From assembly GCF_000613865.1 (NCBI RefSeq), contig NZ_BAJU01000028.1, positions 1 to 33,751 of the forward strand: a stretch of 33,751 nt of DNA, written 5' to 3'. The stretch comes from Acetobacter okinawensis JCM 25146 (GTDB lineage Bacteria > Pseudomonadota > Alphaproteobacteria > Acetobacterales > Acetobacteraceae). Each line of letters begins with the position of its first letter. The first letter of the stretch is position 1. The notes beneath the pieces were generated by a model, which saw only the letters and a list, made by a program, of their open reading frames with translations, made no database searches and was not told where the DNA came from. This document shows, in pieces, positions 25,401 through 33,751 of the stretch. The position numbers and the translations under genes are program-made.

Positions 25401-25492
25401 TCAGGTAAAGCACGGCTGAGATTGCGCCGGATGGTATCGGGCAGACACCCATCGTCTGTCCGATACCAGATGAGCAAGCTAGGGATAAGCTC

Positions 25493-26356
25493 ATGTCATC
25501 AGAACGAATATTTCAGGCACCTGAAATCAGCCGTTACCGTGTCGGAGAGTTCGCCGTAACGGTTCTGAGTGACGGCTCTCTAGACGCCTCGCTCGACCTT
25601 CTTGATGGGATTGATCAAGATGAGGCGTTGTCGCTTCTGGGCGCGGCAGACACTTCACCTTCATCGCACATGAACATCAATGCATTTGTTATTGAGGCCG
25701 GTGCGCGGACCATTCTTATCGATGGTGGTGCTGGAAACCTCAACGGCTGGGGCGGCCGACTGATTCCTGCGCTGATCGCCGCAGGTTATGACCCCCTGCA
25801 GATTGACACGATCCTTCTCACACATGGACACAGCGATCATGTCGGCGGTCTGGCAGGGCCTTTTGCTACAAAATCTTTCCGCAACGTTGAAAAGTTTTTC
25901 CTTCATCAGGCAGAGCTGAATTTCTGGCGAAACGAAGAGAGACGCGATGCTGCACCTGTTGCACATCAGCGCCTGTTCGACGTTGCTCGCAATGTCCTTG
26001 CTGCTTACCAGCAGCAGATAACACCTTTCGAGGACAGAGATGTTCTGCTCCCCGGGATCACAGCCGTCCATTTACCAGGGCATACGCCAGGTCATTCCGG
26101 CTATCTTTTGGAAAGTGAAGACGACTCTCTCCTGATCTGGGGCGATGTCCTGCATTTCCCCCATATTCAGGTAGCGCGGCCTGACGTCACATTTGCTTTT
26201 GATCACAATCCCGGCTTGGCCGCAAAGACACGCCGTAAGATTTTAACCGAACTTTCCCGCAACCATCGATATGTCACGGGCGTACATTTTAATGCACCCG
26301 TTAGAGCGAAAATCGAGAGTTACAAAGACGCATTCCGTCTGACTTACGATCTTTAG
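25493..26356 (+). CDS. metallo-beta-lactamase-fold hydrolase, lactonase-like
   Basis: 287 residues. All seven metal ligands of the binuclear lactonase type are visible: H111, H113, D115 and H116 in THGHSDHVGG, H197 in LPGHTPGHSG, D218 in WGDVLH and H265 in GVHF. The N-terminal part (YRVGEFAVTVLSDGSLD) and the overall length match the AttM/AiiA-like and related MBL-fold hydrolases that open lactone rings or cleave esters. No signal peptide is seen, so it is cytoplasmic. Together with two SDRs it would fit a pathway in which an alcohol is oxidised to a lactone and then hydrolysed; quorum quenching is an alternative. Confidence 0.87.
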   Translation: MSSERIFQAPEISRYRVGEFAVTVLSDGSLDASLDLLDGIDQDEALSLLGAADTSPSSHMNINAFVIEAGARTILIDGGAGNLNGWGGRLIPALIAAGYDPLQIDTILLTHGHSDHVGGLAGPFATKSFRNVEKFFLHQAELNFWRNEERRDAAPVAHQRLFDVARNVLAAYQQQITPFEDRDVLLPGITAVHLPGHTPGHSGYLLESEDDSLLIWGDVLHFPHIQVARPDVTFAFDHNPGLAAKTRRKILTELSRNHRYVTGVHFNAPVRAKIESYKDAFRLTYDL

Positions 26357-26592
26357 CCTATCAGTACCGGCCGACGTCAGCGGTTAGAGCAGATACAGCG
26401 GCAGAACGAAACGCAGGTAGTCTGTTGACTACATCTACGGTAGCTACGTAGTCTTCCTGAAATCTTGTCACACCTGAACTTATAATGACCACTTTATCTC
26501 GGCAGTAAGTCGATAGAAAGTTGTCGCCGCCATATCAGACATAGGGCGCTCCCCACACATCGCGATAGCGTGCATGATTGTTGTAAAGTTGA

Positions 26593-27422
26593 TCAGCCGC
26601 CCTGCTCGCGCAGCCAACTTGCGATCGAGTTAACGACCTGACTTTCGATGCCGTAATAGCCGTGCGGCGAGAGCGAGCCGCAAGCTTTGGCTGACTGCTT
26701 CAAGCCTCCGGTAACTGTGAGCACGCGCGCGCTAGGCGCGTGCGTCATGGCTGCGACGATGCGAGGCGCCATCTCCGGTGGCGCCACGTTGCAAGCGTCA
26801 TCGCGGTTGGCCACGACCAAAGCAGGAACTCGCACGTCCGACGGGTTGGCGTCGAACACAGTCTCGGCACTCCGCCGACCCGGCAGGGAAACGGATTCGG
26901 TAAGCACTACGCCGAGATCGACTTCGGCCGAGCTCGGGCGGCACCATTCATCGCTGCGATGGTTCCCTGACTCGTGCCGATCAAGAACACGGGTGCGGGA
27001 ACGTGGCTATGGGCATATGCGACCAAATCTGAGATTAACTTGCCATAGCCTGGGGAACTGCGGGCTCCTCTTAAGTTCTCCTGTGCGATGGTGTCAGGGA
27101 TCAGCACGGCATAGTCCCTCGCGACCCAGTCCTGTCGTGTACGCACGACGAAATTGTCATCGTGGCGCAGGTCGCCGTCACGTTGCATACCGACCTTGCC
27201 GGCACCGCCCGGCAGCATGATCAATGTCGCCCGCGGTCGGGCCGGGGCAAGGTAGAGGACGCGCTGGGTCAAGCCGTTTTCAAATGGAAGATCCAACACC
27301 CACTCGTGGCCCTCTGTGCTCTTCCACAAAGACTGGTCAGCCGACGCTGGGGTGATGAGTGCGATCACAGTCGTCACCACGGCAAGAATAGCAATTTTCA
27401 GCACGGTTGTAGATCTTCCCAA
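26593..27422 (-). pseudogene. exported alpha/beta hydrolase, one frame break
   Basis: The N-terminus is a signal peptide: basic MGRSTTVLK, hydrophobic IAILAVVTTVIALITPA, cleavage after ASA. The mature part has LIMLPGGAGKVG (oxyanion region), AVLIPDT and the nucleophile elbow GTSQG. The frame is lost near 26930; one extra C (CGGCCCGAAGTC) restores PEVDLGVVLTESVSLPGRRS, then VPALVVANRDDACN with a candidate acid residue and a C-terminal SPHGYYG with a candidate His, for a total of 276 residues. Periplasmic location is inferred from the signal peptide. Substrate unknown. Upstream lies a repeated 15-base leader also seen near 28418. Confidence 0.75.
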
Positions 27423-27747
27423 GACAGGAACGCTAATATGAACGGCGCCTTCAGAACGCTCATGATTTCGTCCTCTACCGCCCTCATGTCGGTCATACAG
27501 GCGGTAGGGAGAGTATCCCGAAAGCCGATATGAATCATCCGACGCTCTACCGGCAAAGACGGATAGCGGACTTGCGCACGCATTCTACTCAATCGAGGTT
27601 CGAATCTCGACGGGCATCCCAAGCGTCAGATTGTTTAAGCTTTGATATTTGCACAGGGCTTCGGCAGCATCCGCTCGGCCGTTTTTTCTTCCCCGCGACT
27701 TTACTGTAACTATCACGAACCGGTTGCCAGCTGACGGGTCATTCATT

Positions 27748-28374
27748 CTAACAGGGCGGATCGGTAACGGCCATGGGCAGAGGGTCGGCGAGGCCCCAGA
27801 AACGGGTCGTGGCTCTGATGTAGCGGATGAGGTCTCTCGATCGAATACGCAGACGCTCGCTAGCAACGGGCGTGCCCGGCAGGAGGTCGCAATAATCTGT
27901 CGAAGCATCGTTCCAGAGTTGGGGCGCCAACGCTCGAAGTCGGTCGCACGATTGCCCCTCGCCGTGCCGTACGACATTGGCGACAACAAACATCTGTGTC
28001 AGATCGTTTCCGAGACCATCGCAGGCGAGGTTAATACCGGCAATCTTCGCGCAGCCGCCGAGCAACGGCTCATATCCCCGGAGCCTAGTCACGTCGGCCA
28101 AGCCCGCGTCTTGGATGGACCGTGCCCAGATGCTCAGCTGGCGCTCGAACACACCCGCCAGCGTCAGTACGAACGCCTTGGCCGCCTCATTACGGGTATA
28201 GTTGTCGACCTGGGCCTTCGCGCGGTCAAGACATTGGTCGAGGCACGTTGCCTCGCCGGTCCCCAAGTCACCGTGGTATGGCATACTAGCCATGACTGGG
28301 CGGATCACCCGATCGTACAGGCGCACCAAGTTCGCCTGGAAGACGCGGAGGAGCTGATCTTTGTGTGAGTTCAT
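27748..28374 (-). CDS. hypothetical protein, 208 aa
   Basis: A largely helical soluble protein from ATG 28374. Notable segments are FVLTLAGVFERQLSIWARSI, GYEPLLGGCAKIAGINLACD and MFVVANVVRHGEGQSCDRLR. The N(V)VRHG element resembles the conserved Arg-His region of some HEPN-type toxin or defence proteins, but one short motif is not enough to assign the family. The opposite-strand ORF of 239 aa is judged a shadow because its composition is unlike a protein. It lies between an exported hydrolase and the IS3 fragment, next to the helicase-nuclease, so a defence role is possible. Confidence 0.5.
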   Translation of the reverse strand: MNSHKDQLLRVFQANLVRLYDRVIRPVMASMPYHGDLGTGEATCLDQCLDRAKAQVDNYTRNEAAKAFVLTLAGVFERQLSIWARSIQDAGLADVTRLRGYEPLLGGCAKIAGINLACDGLGNDLTQMFVVANVVRHGEGQSCDRLRALAPQLWNDASTDYCDLLPGTPVASERLRIRSRDLIRYIRATTRFWGLADPLPMAVTDPPC

Positions 28375-28544
28375 CGCAACGCCTCAGCAGAAACAAAGCA
28401 GACAGGCTGTAGTCGCCTCATGTCGGTCATTTGAGCCGCCTTGTCGCTTTCCATATAGCGGACATGATCGACGCAAACTCCTTTTGCCACTTTGGGCTGA
28501 GAGCCGACGGGCAGCTTCTGGCCCCTCCACGTTATGGCCGCCTG

Positions 28545-28634
28545 ATGATAAAACGTGGACGGGGCAATCGGCAGAACGCGACAGATTGGCTCGACCCCGT
28601 AATCGGCACGGTAGGCTTCAATAAACGCGATCAT
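28545..28634 (-). pseudogene. IS3-family transposase OrfB, 5' fragment
   Basis: Only the start survives: IAFIEAYRADYGVEPICRVL and PIAPSTFYHQA. After that the reading is unrelated to the integrase core, so the DDE catalytic domain is absent. The frame happens to stay open to 28371. Confidence 0.75.
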
Positions 28635-28963
28635 TTGCGAAACGGGCGGTCGAGCGCTACCTGTGCAAAATAAGCCGAGGCCTTCTTCAGGATCTCATTG
28701 GCCTGACGCAGTTCACGGACCTCACGCTCCAACGCCTTGATCCGTGCCGTCTCGGCCGTGGTTGGCCCCGGTTGCGTACCCGCGTCCCGCCGGGCCTGCT
28801 TCCACCAGTCATGCAGGCTGTCGCCCGAGCAGCCAAGCTTGCCACCAATCTCGCGACAGGCCGCTGATAAGCTCGGGTAATCCGAGCGATGCTCGTCCAG
28901 AAGGCGCACGGCGCGCTCACGGAACTCAGGCGAATAACGCGATGTTTTCTCCTTCTCTACCAT
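28631..28963 (-). CDS. IS3-family transposase OrfA
   Basis: 110 residues: RYSPEFRERAVRLLDEHRSD, LSAACREIGGKLGCSGDSLH and DWWKQARRDAG form the HTH-17 DNA-binding domain; EREVRELRQANEILKKASAY is the leucine-zipper-like coiled coil, ending in ALDRPFRK. It is full length. Its stop overlaps the ATG of orfB (AAATGATC), the usual IS3 arrangement for programmed frameshifting into an OrfAB fusion. Confidence 0.88.
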   Translation of the reverse strand: MVEKEKTSRYSPEFRERAVRLLDEHRSDYPSLSAACREIGGKLGCSGDSLHDWWKQARRDAGTQPGPTTAETARIKALEREVRELRQANEILKKASAYFAQVALDRPFRK

Positions 28964-28983
28964 AGGCTCATCCTCCGAGAGTT

Positions 28984-31900
28984 TTACTCTCCGGTAAACC
29001 CGGGGCAGGTCAGACTGACAAAGGCCGCCATTATTCCATGCCCTATTTCGGACGGGGGCTTGCTCTCTTTCAGAAGAAGGTTGAGCTCATCAATGGCTTC
29101 TCGGGCGGCTTTATGGGCATCCTCCCCGGTCAGCACCCATGACGTATCCAGGTTGGCGCCCTCAGGTTTGTCGCGCATGACGCTCAGCCAGTTGAAGGAC
29201 CCTTCTGCAATGAAGCTCTGCGTCATCAGCGTCTTCGAATGTAGGAGCTTGATGTCGTGCAGCCTTGCTCCCGTCTCCTCGAGTGCTTTTCTGCACGCAG
29301 GTGATGTTCCGTTGGAATAACCGGGAGCGTTGGGAGCGCGCGTCACGATATTGACCACGGCCCCTCTGCCAACGGCCTCGCGGATGCTGTCCTGGAGTTC
29401 AGGTGCGTTGACGCCGGACAGGGACAGGAAGGGGGAGACAATGACAATTTCCTCGCCGTCTTTCAGGTCCGCGAGGGCTTTATCCAGTTGCGCGTGGTGC
29501 TCGCTTACGGATGACAGCCTCTTGCCACGGAGGATGAGAGACGTATCTGCTGCCCAGTTGCCAGTCACATCCCCGAGTTCATAGCCCTTGGAAAACAAGG
29601 CTCTCCCCAGAATTCCCAGGGCCGATGCAGGATTCCGCTCGAAGATTTCCATCGTGCCAATGACGACGAACGAATGGACGGCTCGTGAGATGGCGACGTT
29701 GAGAAGACTGCGCTTGCCATCCAGGAATCCCGTGCTCGCCTTGCGGTCGCATGTTGGCGAGAAGATGATGATGTCCCGTTCCGCGCCCTGCATGGCGTTG
29801 ACCGTGCCGACCTTGATTTTCGAGATGTTCTTGTCCGTATGGGCCGTGCTGAACTTGCGCAACGCCCGCCGGATGGCGTCTCTCTGCGGTCCATAGGGGG
29901 CAATCACCGCGACAATCTCGTTCACCGGCTTGTCGTAGAAGTCCTTCCATTCATCCGCTTTACTGACAATCCACCGCGCGATGGCCTCCGCTTCACGGGG
30001 ATTGCGCTGACTGCGCCCCAGACGCTCCGACGTTCCATTGACATTGGCCCAAGCAAGAGGGGGCAGAGGAGGTTCCCTGTCCGGTTCTGCGGTCACGGGT
30101 TTCAGGCGGCCGTTATAAACGAGTTCGTTGCAGATCTCGATGATGTCCCGTCGGCAACGGCGGTGCTCGGTCAAGAAGATGCCGGGAACAGGGCTGTCCG
30201 GTGAGGAGTGACTGGTGCCCGTCTGGGCCACGCGCATCACGGAGCCCATGATGTTATTGTTTCCCGGGGCGGCCGTGACGACGCGGGGATCAACCGGTCC
30301 GTCGTCATCCCAGAAGTATTCCTGAACGCCGGCCTTTCGGGCATTGCCAGTATCCGTTGCATAGGAACTGGTGACGACCGGCTCAATCTGGAAGACATCC
30401 CCGACCACAACGGCTTTCTTCGAGAAGGGCCATGGCCGGGACCATTTGGTAGGGGGCTATCTGTCCGGCTTCGTCAACAATGAGCAGGTCGAAAAAGCCT
30501 GCCATGAAACGTTCGACGAATTTGCCCTTTTCCATCATCGTGCATTTGGGAAACTTCGGAAGGCTGGCTGCCGTCACGATGAAGAGCGGTGTCAGCATCG
30601 CCCATCGACGATACATGGCCTCCATGGCTCTGCCGCCAACCTTGAACGGATAGACCTTGTTGTCGTTCTGCTCGAGCGCATCCTGAAGAGCCTGAACTTC
30701 AAGGACCCACCGACCTTCCCAGTAGCGCAAAGCATACTGGAACAGAGCGTAGCGTATTGTCCGGTCCAGGAAATCCTCGATGACATCTAGCCTTCCTGTC
30801 CAGTTGCTCTGGCGCCAGGGAAGTTTTTCTTCCGGCATGTCGAACATCGCGGCCCAGTCGGACGGTGCCAGAACCGTTTCAATGGACGTGCAGCAATCCT
30901 GAAGTTGCTGGAGTATCTGATGCTTGAGGGTGACGAGCTTTTCAAGCTCGCGACCGGCCAGAACATAGGAGCCTCCCACATAGTGATCGTACTCTGCTCG
31001 GGCGGTCTTGCTCACCAGGTCGGCAGCGGCAACCTCGCGTTCCAACTTCTGGACCAGGGTATCTCGAGCCTGACGCGTCTCTTCCCGGGATTTCCGGACT
31101 GTTGCGAGCTCCCTCTCGGCTGATTCCGTCATCTCATTGATGGCATTCATCCATTCGAGCTTGGACTTGACCTGAGCCTGCATGAGCGACCGAAAGAAGC
31201 TGCCCTGTCTACCCTCGGCGACAAGCCTTTCAACATTCGCCCAGTTGCGTCCACTCATCAGGTTCGAAAAGAAACCGCCCTTCGGCAATGCAGCAATGAG
31301 TGCGACGGCATGTGCTCCCACCTCTTCGACTTTCTGCCCGGCAGCATGCACAGCATCATCACGCTGCTTCAGGAGGTCCCGGGTTTTCCGGTTCTCCTCA
31401 TTGATCCGGGCGCGCGGAACGGCGGCAGCGGCCTCTTTTTCCTTGAGGTCGGATTTGAGAGCGTCTTCCCTTGGCCTGCGCTCCTGAAGAAGGGCTTCCC
31501 GCTGGGCGATGGCCTCTGTGATGTCGGGATATGTTCCATAGCCTGAGGCCACGTAAAGCTGATTCAGCTTTCTGGCTTCTCCAGCACAGACCTGCCCTAT
31601 TTCGACAAGCACTTTCATCCGGGCGCGGATTTTCGCGATGCCATCTTCAACAAGGCTGATATCGTGACGCGCCCCCTGAGGACTGTGACCTGAAAGGTGC
31701 TCCTTGCGGACTGGCGGAGTGACGCCGGATAGAAAGAACTGTAGTAGCCGTTAATCCAAGCGTCACGGGAGGCCCAGGCATCGACTGTGTCCCGTTCACG
31801 TTCGGGGAAGCCTTTCCACTCCATCGTGCCCAGGCCTCTTCCCGGAGACGCGATCAGGTAGCCGGCTTTCAGAGCCTCCTTTTCTTTCTCTCCAGACGGG

Positions 31901-32957
31901 AAATACAGACCCAGCGCATCGGCACCCTCAATCCATCTTCTCGCCCATGGCCGGCTGTCCTTGGAAGCCATGGCTTTTTTCATGGCATCAATGATGTTGG
32001 TGACAGCCTGGTTGTTGGTCGAGGTCCCGACGATGACAGCCGGATCACCACCCTCGAGGGCACGTGTCACCAGCTCCGTTGCGACGATACCTTGCAGAAG
32101 TGTCGTCTTGCCGGTGCCCGGGGGGCCGTTCACGGCGAGAATGTCACCATCTTTCACCGAGCAGAACGCCGTCATGGCTTCAGACTGGTTGGATGACATT
32201 CCATAGGCGAAAGTCATCGTTCCCCTGGCTCGGCCCGCTGCAGCCCACTTCTGGGACTCATCCACGACGGCCGGTTCCGGTCCACCATCGACATACCGTG
32301 CGAGCAGAGGTGTTACGAGATCGGTGTCAGCCAGAACGGTATCGTAAAACCGTCGCTGATGGAGGGTCGCAATCATCCGATGCTGGCCTCCGCAGGCTGA
32401 AGGGCCACGCGCTCCCAGAGCTCGTAGCCGTCGGGTAATCCGTCTTCTCCGGTCACAGCGTTCCAAAGCTTTTCCGCCCACTCCAGGGTCTTGCCGAGAC
32501 TGCCTCCTTCAAACGGATTGAGCTGGAGCCAGGTGTCCATGGTGGCCAAATCACCAATCAGGACGTCACCATCCGACGGTTCGAGAAGCTCTCGATTTAT
32601 CCAGGGCGGCGCATCCTTGAGCGGCTCGATGGTGCCTCCCGGACTGACGTTGACGAGCATGGCCATACAGAAAAGGGCAGGCTGTCTCGAATGCTCGGTG
32701 GAATGACTGACCTGTCCGAGAAGAATGCGGATACCGGCCATCGCGATAATGGAATCGTCGGGAGCCAGGTCACGGGAGGCAGGATGCATCTTTCTCAGTG
32801 CCTGGGTTTTGTCTGGCGGCAGCTGGCCTTTTTCAAAACCCTCTTCGTCAAGAGCAACCAGATTATCCCGGCTAAAGGAGATCTTCATCTGGGCATCATC
32901 AAGAAGAGCGGAATGCCAGTACGAAAGGACCGAATGATGGCTTGGCTTCGACGACAT
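28984..32957 (-). pseudogene. SF1 helicase-PLD nuclease fusion, Mokosh type II (MkoC)-like; three frame breaks and IS3-truncated 3' end
   Basis: Restored length is 1324 residues. In order: an N-terminal domain starting SYWHSALLDDAQM; Walker A NGPPGTGKTTLLQG (near 32115); a long coiled-coil insert (about 30950-31600); motif II LLIVDEAGQIAPYQ; motif III VVVGDVFQIEPV; motif V VGTVNAMQGAERDIIIF; motif VI NVAISRA; and a C-terminal PLD-type domain with LLHSKTLM and EGSFNW. This matches COG1112 (UPF1-like) helicases fused to a PLD nuclease, the single-gene type II Mokosh phage-defence system. The frame breaks lie near 32390 (GGG to GG), near 31735 and near 30418. The last ~10 codons (LTCPGFTGE) come from the IS3 end, so the native C-terminus is lost. 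The PLD motif has Gln where HxKxxxxD expects Asp. Confidence 0.8.
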
Positions 32958-33373
32958 CCGCTTTAGAACCCTATGTAGTGACGCTTTTTGTTACAAAATG
33001 CCCTTTGACATGTAAACATATGCGTCCCCTAGGCTCAGGACTTAGTGTCAGAACATATGGTTGCAGTGAGGCAGATGACCAAGAAAACGACTGCTGGGCA
33101 AAGAAAGACACTGGAGAAATCGTAGCGCTTTACGAGATGTCTTCACCTGTGATGCCATCAAGGCTTGTTTCGATCTCGCGATGGAAAATCAGGGGCTGCT
33201 ATCCAAAGTCGGGCCTTAGCCGTGCGATGCTGTGTCCGACCAAGATCCCTCAAAGCGCAAGCAACATCGCGCTGCTCATCGGATCGGATTGGTCTTTTAT
33301 AGAAGAGAACGTGTTCTACAATCACATTGAGTGGTAGACCTGCCTTCCGGTATTCGTCATGAACCTAGATCAT
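32958..33373. other. intergenic region upstream of the helicase-nuclease
   Basis: 416 bases. A plus-strand frame at 32942-33337 is open but shows no family-like sequence and overlaps the helicase start. The region should hold the promoter of the helicase gene. No repeat or RNA gene could be supported. Confidence 0.4.
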
Positions 33374-33535
33374 CCGGCCTGATGTCAGCTGCGGAAGAAG
33401 GTCATCCAGTGTCAATGCATCAGACCAGAAGGATGTCCGGGCGAACAGCAATTCCATGAGTGAACCGCCTAGGGATTGGCGGAGACGTCCGCTTTCAAAA
33501 AAATTCCACCCAAACCCGGACCGACCGGTTTTCCC
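33374..33535 (-). pseudogene. C-terminal fragment of an unidentified gene, cut near an IS1182 end
   Basis: A minus-strand frame without a start codon ends at a TAG (33374-33376). The readable part includes FFESGRLRQSLGGSLMELLF and ARTSFWSDALTLDDLLPQLT, which looks protein-like. The frame continues into the presumed end of the IS1182 element, so the gene was probably interrupted there. If real it lies upstream of the helicase gene in the same direction. The family is not recognised. Confidence 0.3.
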
Positions 33536-33751
33536 CCAATTCTGTTGAAAAAGTCGCTCTTGAAATAATCATTGCTTCCTGATTCAGTCGTCATCAGTCA
33601 AGGAGTGTCGGCAGATGATGGGTAAGCGAACCGGGGTTCAGGAAACCCTGTTTTATGGGTTCAGCCTGGAGCAGCATGTACCAGACAATCACCTGCTTCG
33701 ATCTATTGACCGGCTGGTTGATCTCTCCGGAATTCGAGAACATCTTCGTCC
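33536..33751 (+). mobile_element. IS1182-family insertion sequence, left part
   Basis: The stretch TTCTGTTGAAAAAGTCG near 33540 resembles an IS1182-type end, followed by a leader and the transposase start. The element continues beyond the window. The exact boundary is uncertain by some tens of bases. Confidence 0.5.
33615..33751 (+). CDS. IS1182-family transposase, N-terminal part
   Basis: ATGATG at 33615, with AAGGAG upstream. The visible residues MMGKRTGVQETLFYGFSLEQ, then HVPDNHLLRSIDRLVDLSGI, then REHLR, match the conserved N-terminus of IS1182-group (DUF772-containing) DDE transposases. It runs off the right edge. Confidence 0.88.
   Translation, partial: MMGKRTGVQETLFYGFSLEQHVPDNHLLRSIDRLVDLSGIREHLR

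Larger units (their letters stand above)
28545..29012 (-). mobile_element. IS3-family (IS51-like) insertion sequence, truncated
   Basis: Left end near 29012, reading TGACCTGCCCCGGGTTTACC on the minus strand, typical of IS51-group ends; then orfA and the first ~30 codons of orfB, after which similarity stops near 28545. The right end is missing, so the element cannot move by itself. It has inserted into the 3' end of the helicase-nuclease gene. Confidence 0.7.

Noticed and set aside
27588-27630. Sequence resembling the 3' end of a tRNA (GGTTCGAATC followed by ATCCCA)
   Set aside because: The T-stem does not pair in standard register (positions 51-63 and 52-62 fail) and no D-arm or anticodon arm precedes it, so no tRNA or tRNA-derived att site is claimed.
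27649-28368. 239-aa plus-strand frame opposite the 208-aa gene
   Set aside because: Low-complexity, Arg-rich reading; the minus-strand product is more protein-like.
32942-33337. 131-aa plus-strand frame upstream of the helicase gene
   Set aside because: Overlaps the helicase start, has no ribosome site or family-like sequence.

Overview
This window reads as accessory DNA, most likely a conjugative or mobilisable plasmid or an integrated relative, from an acetic acid bacterium or another alphaproteobacterium (Acetobacteraceae favoured). The basis is the gene mix: DUF1173, GapR/DUF2312, ArdC, a plasmid-type SSB, a MobF (TrwC/TraA-like) relaxase-helicase, and IS5, IS3 and IS1182 sequences. No plasmid replication initiator, rRNA or tRNA gene is visible.

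Layout. 1-5.4 kb: plasmid housekeeping genes (DUF1173 protein, tandem-HTH protein, GapR, ArdC) and several unrecognised small genes. 5.4-8.3 kb: two ~625-bp direct repeats, each rich in inverted repeats and ending in a 5' leader hairpin just before a gene that starts MSDV; they bracket a three-gene cassette. A third copy of one palindrome stands alone between them. 8.3-16.3 kb: ssb, then a minus-strand operon (coiled-coil protein, ParA-like ATPase with an abnormal P-loop, membrane protein) that points away from a plus-strand mazEF pair, a small protein and traA. This resembles the stbABC/oriT/trw arrangement of R388, and 11.5-11.86 kb is the best oriT candidate. 16.3-16.9 kb: IS5-family remnant.

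16.9-22.4 kb is visibly AT-rich and looks separately acquired: a globin-coupled chemotaxis receptor, an EAL-domain protein, a PAS chemoreceptor and a NemR-like TetR regulator with a palindromic operator candidate. 22.5-26.4 kb: an SDR, a divergent LysR regulator, a second SDR and an MBL-fold lactonase-like hydrolase, probably one catabolic or detoxification locus. 26.6-28.4 kb: an exported alpha/beta hydrolase and an unrecognised 208-aa protein. 28.5-33 kb: an SF1 helicase with a C-terminal phospholipase-D nuclease domain, matching the architecture of the Mokosh type II anti-phage protein, cut at its 3' end by an IS3 element. The window ends inside an IS1182-family transposase.

A caution governs the whole annotation. 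Eight otherwise conserved genes carry eleven reading-frame breaks, and nearly all can be repaired by changing the length of a run of identical bases. This pattern is more typical of sequencing or assembly indels than of gene decay. These genes are typed as pseudogenes because that is the state of the sequence as given, but most may be intact in the organism.
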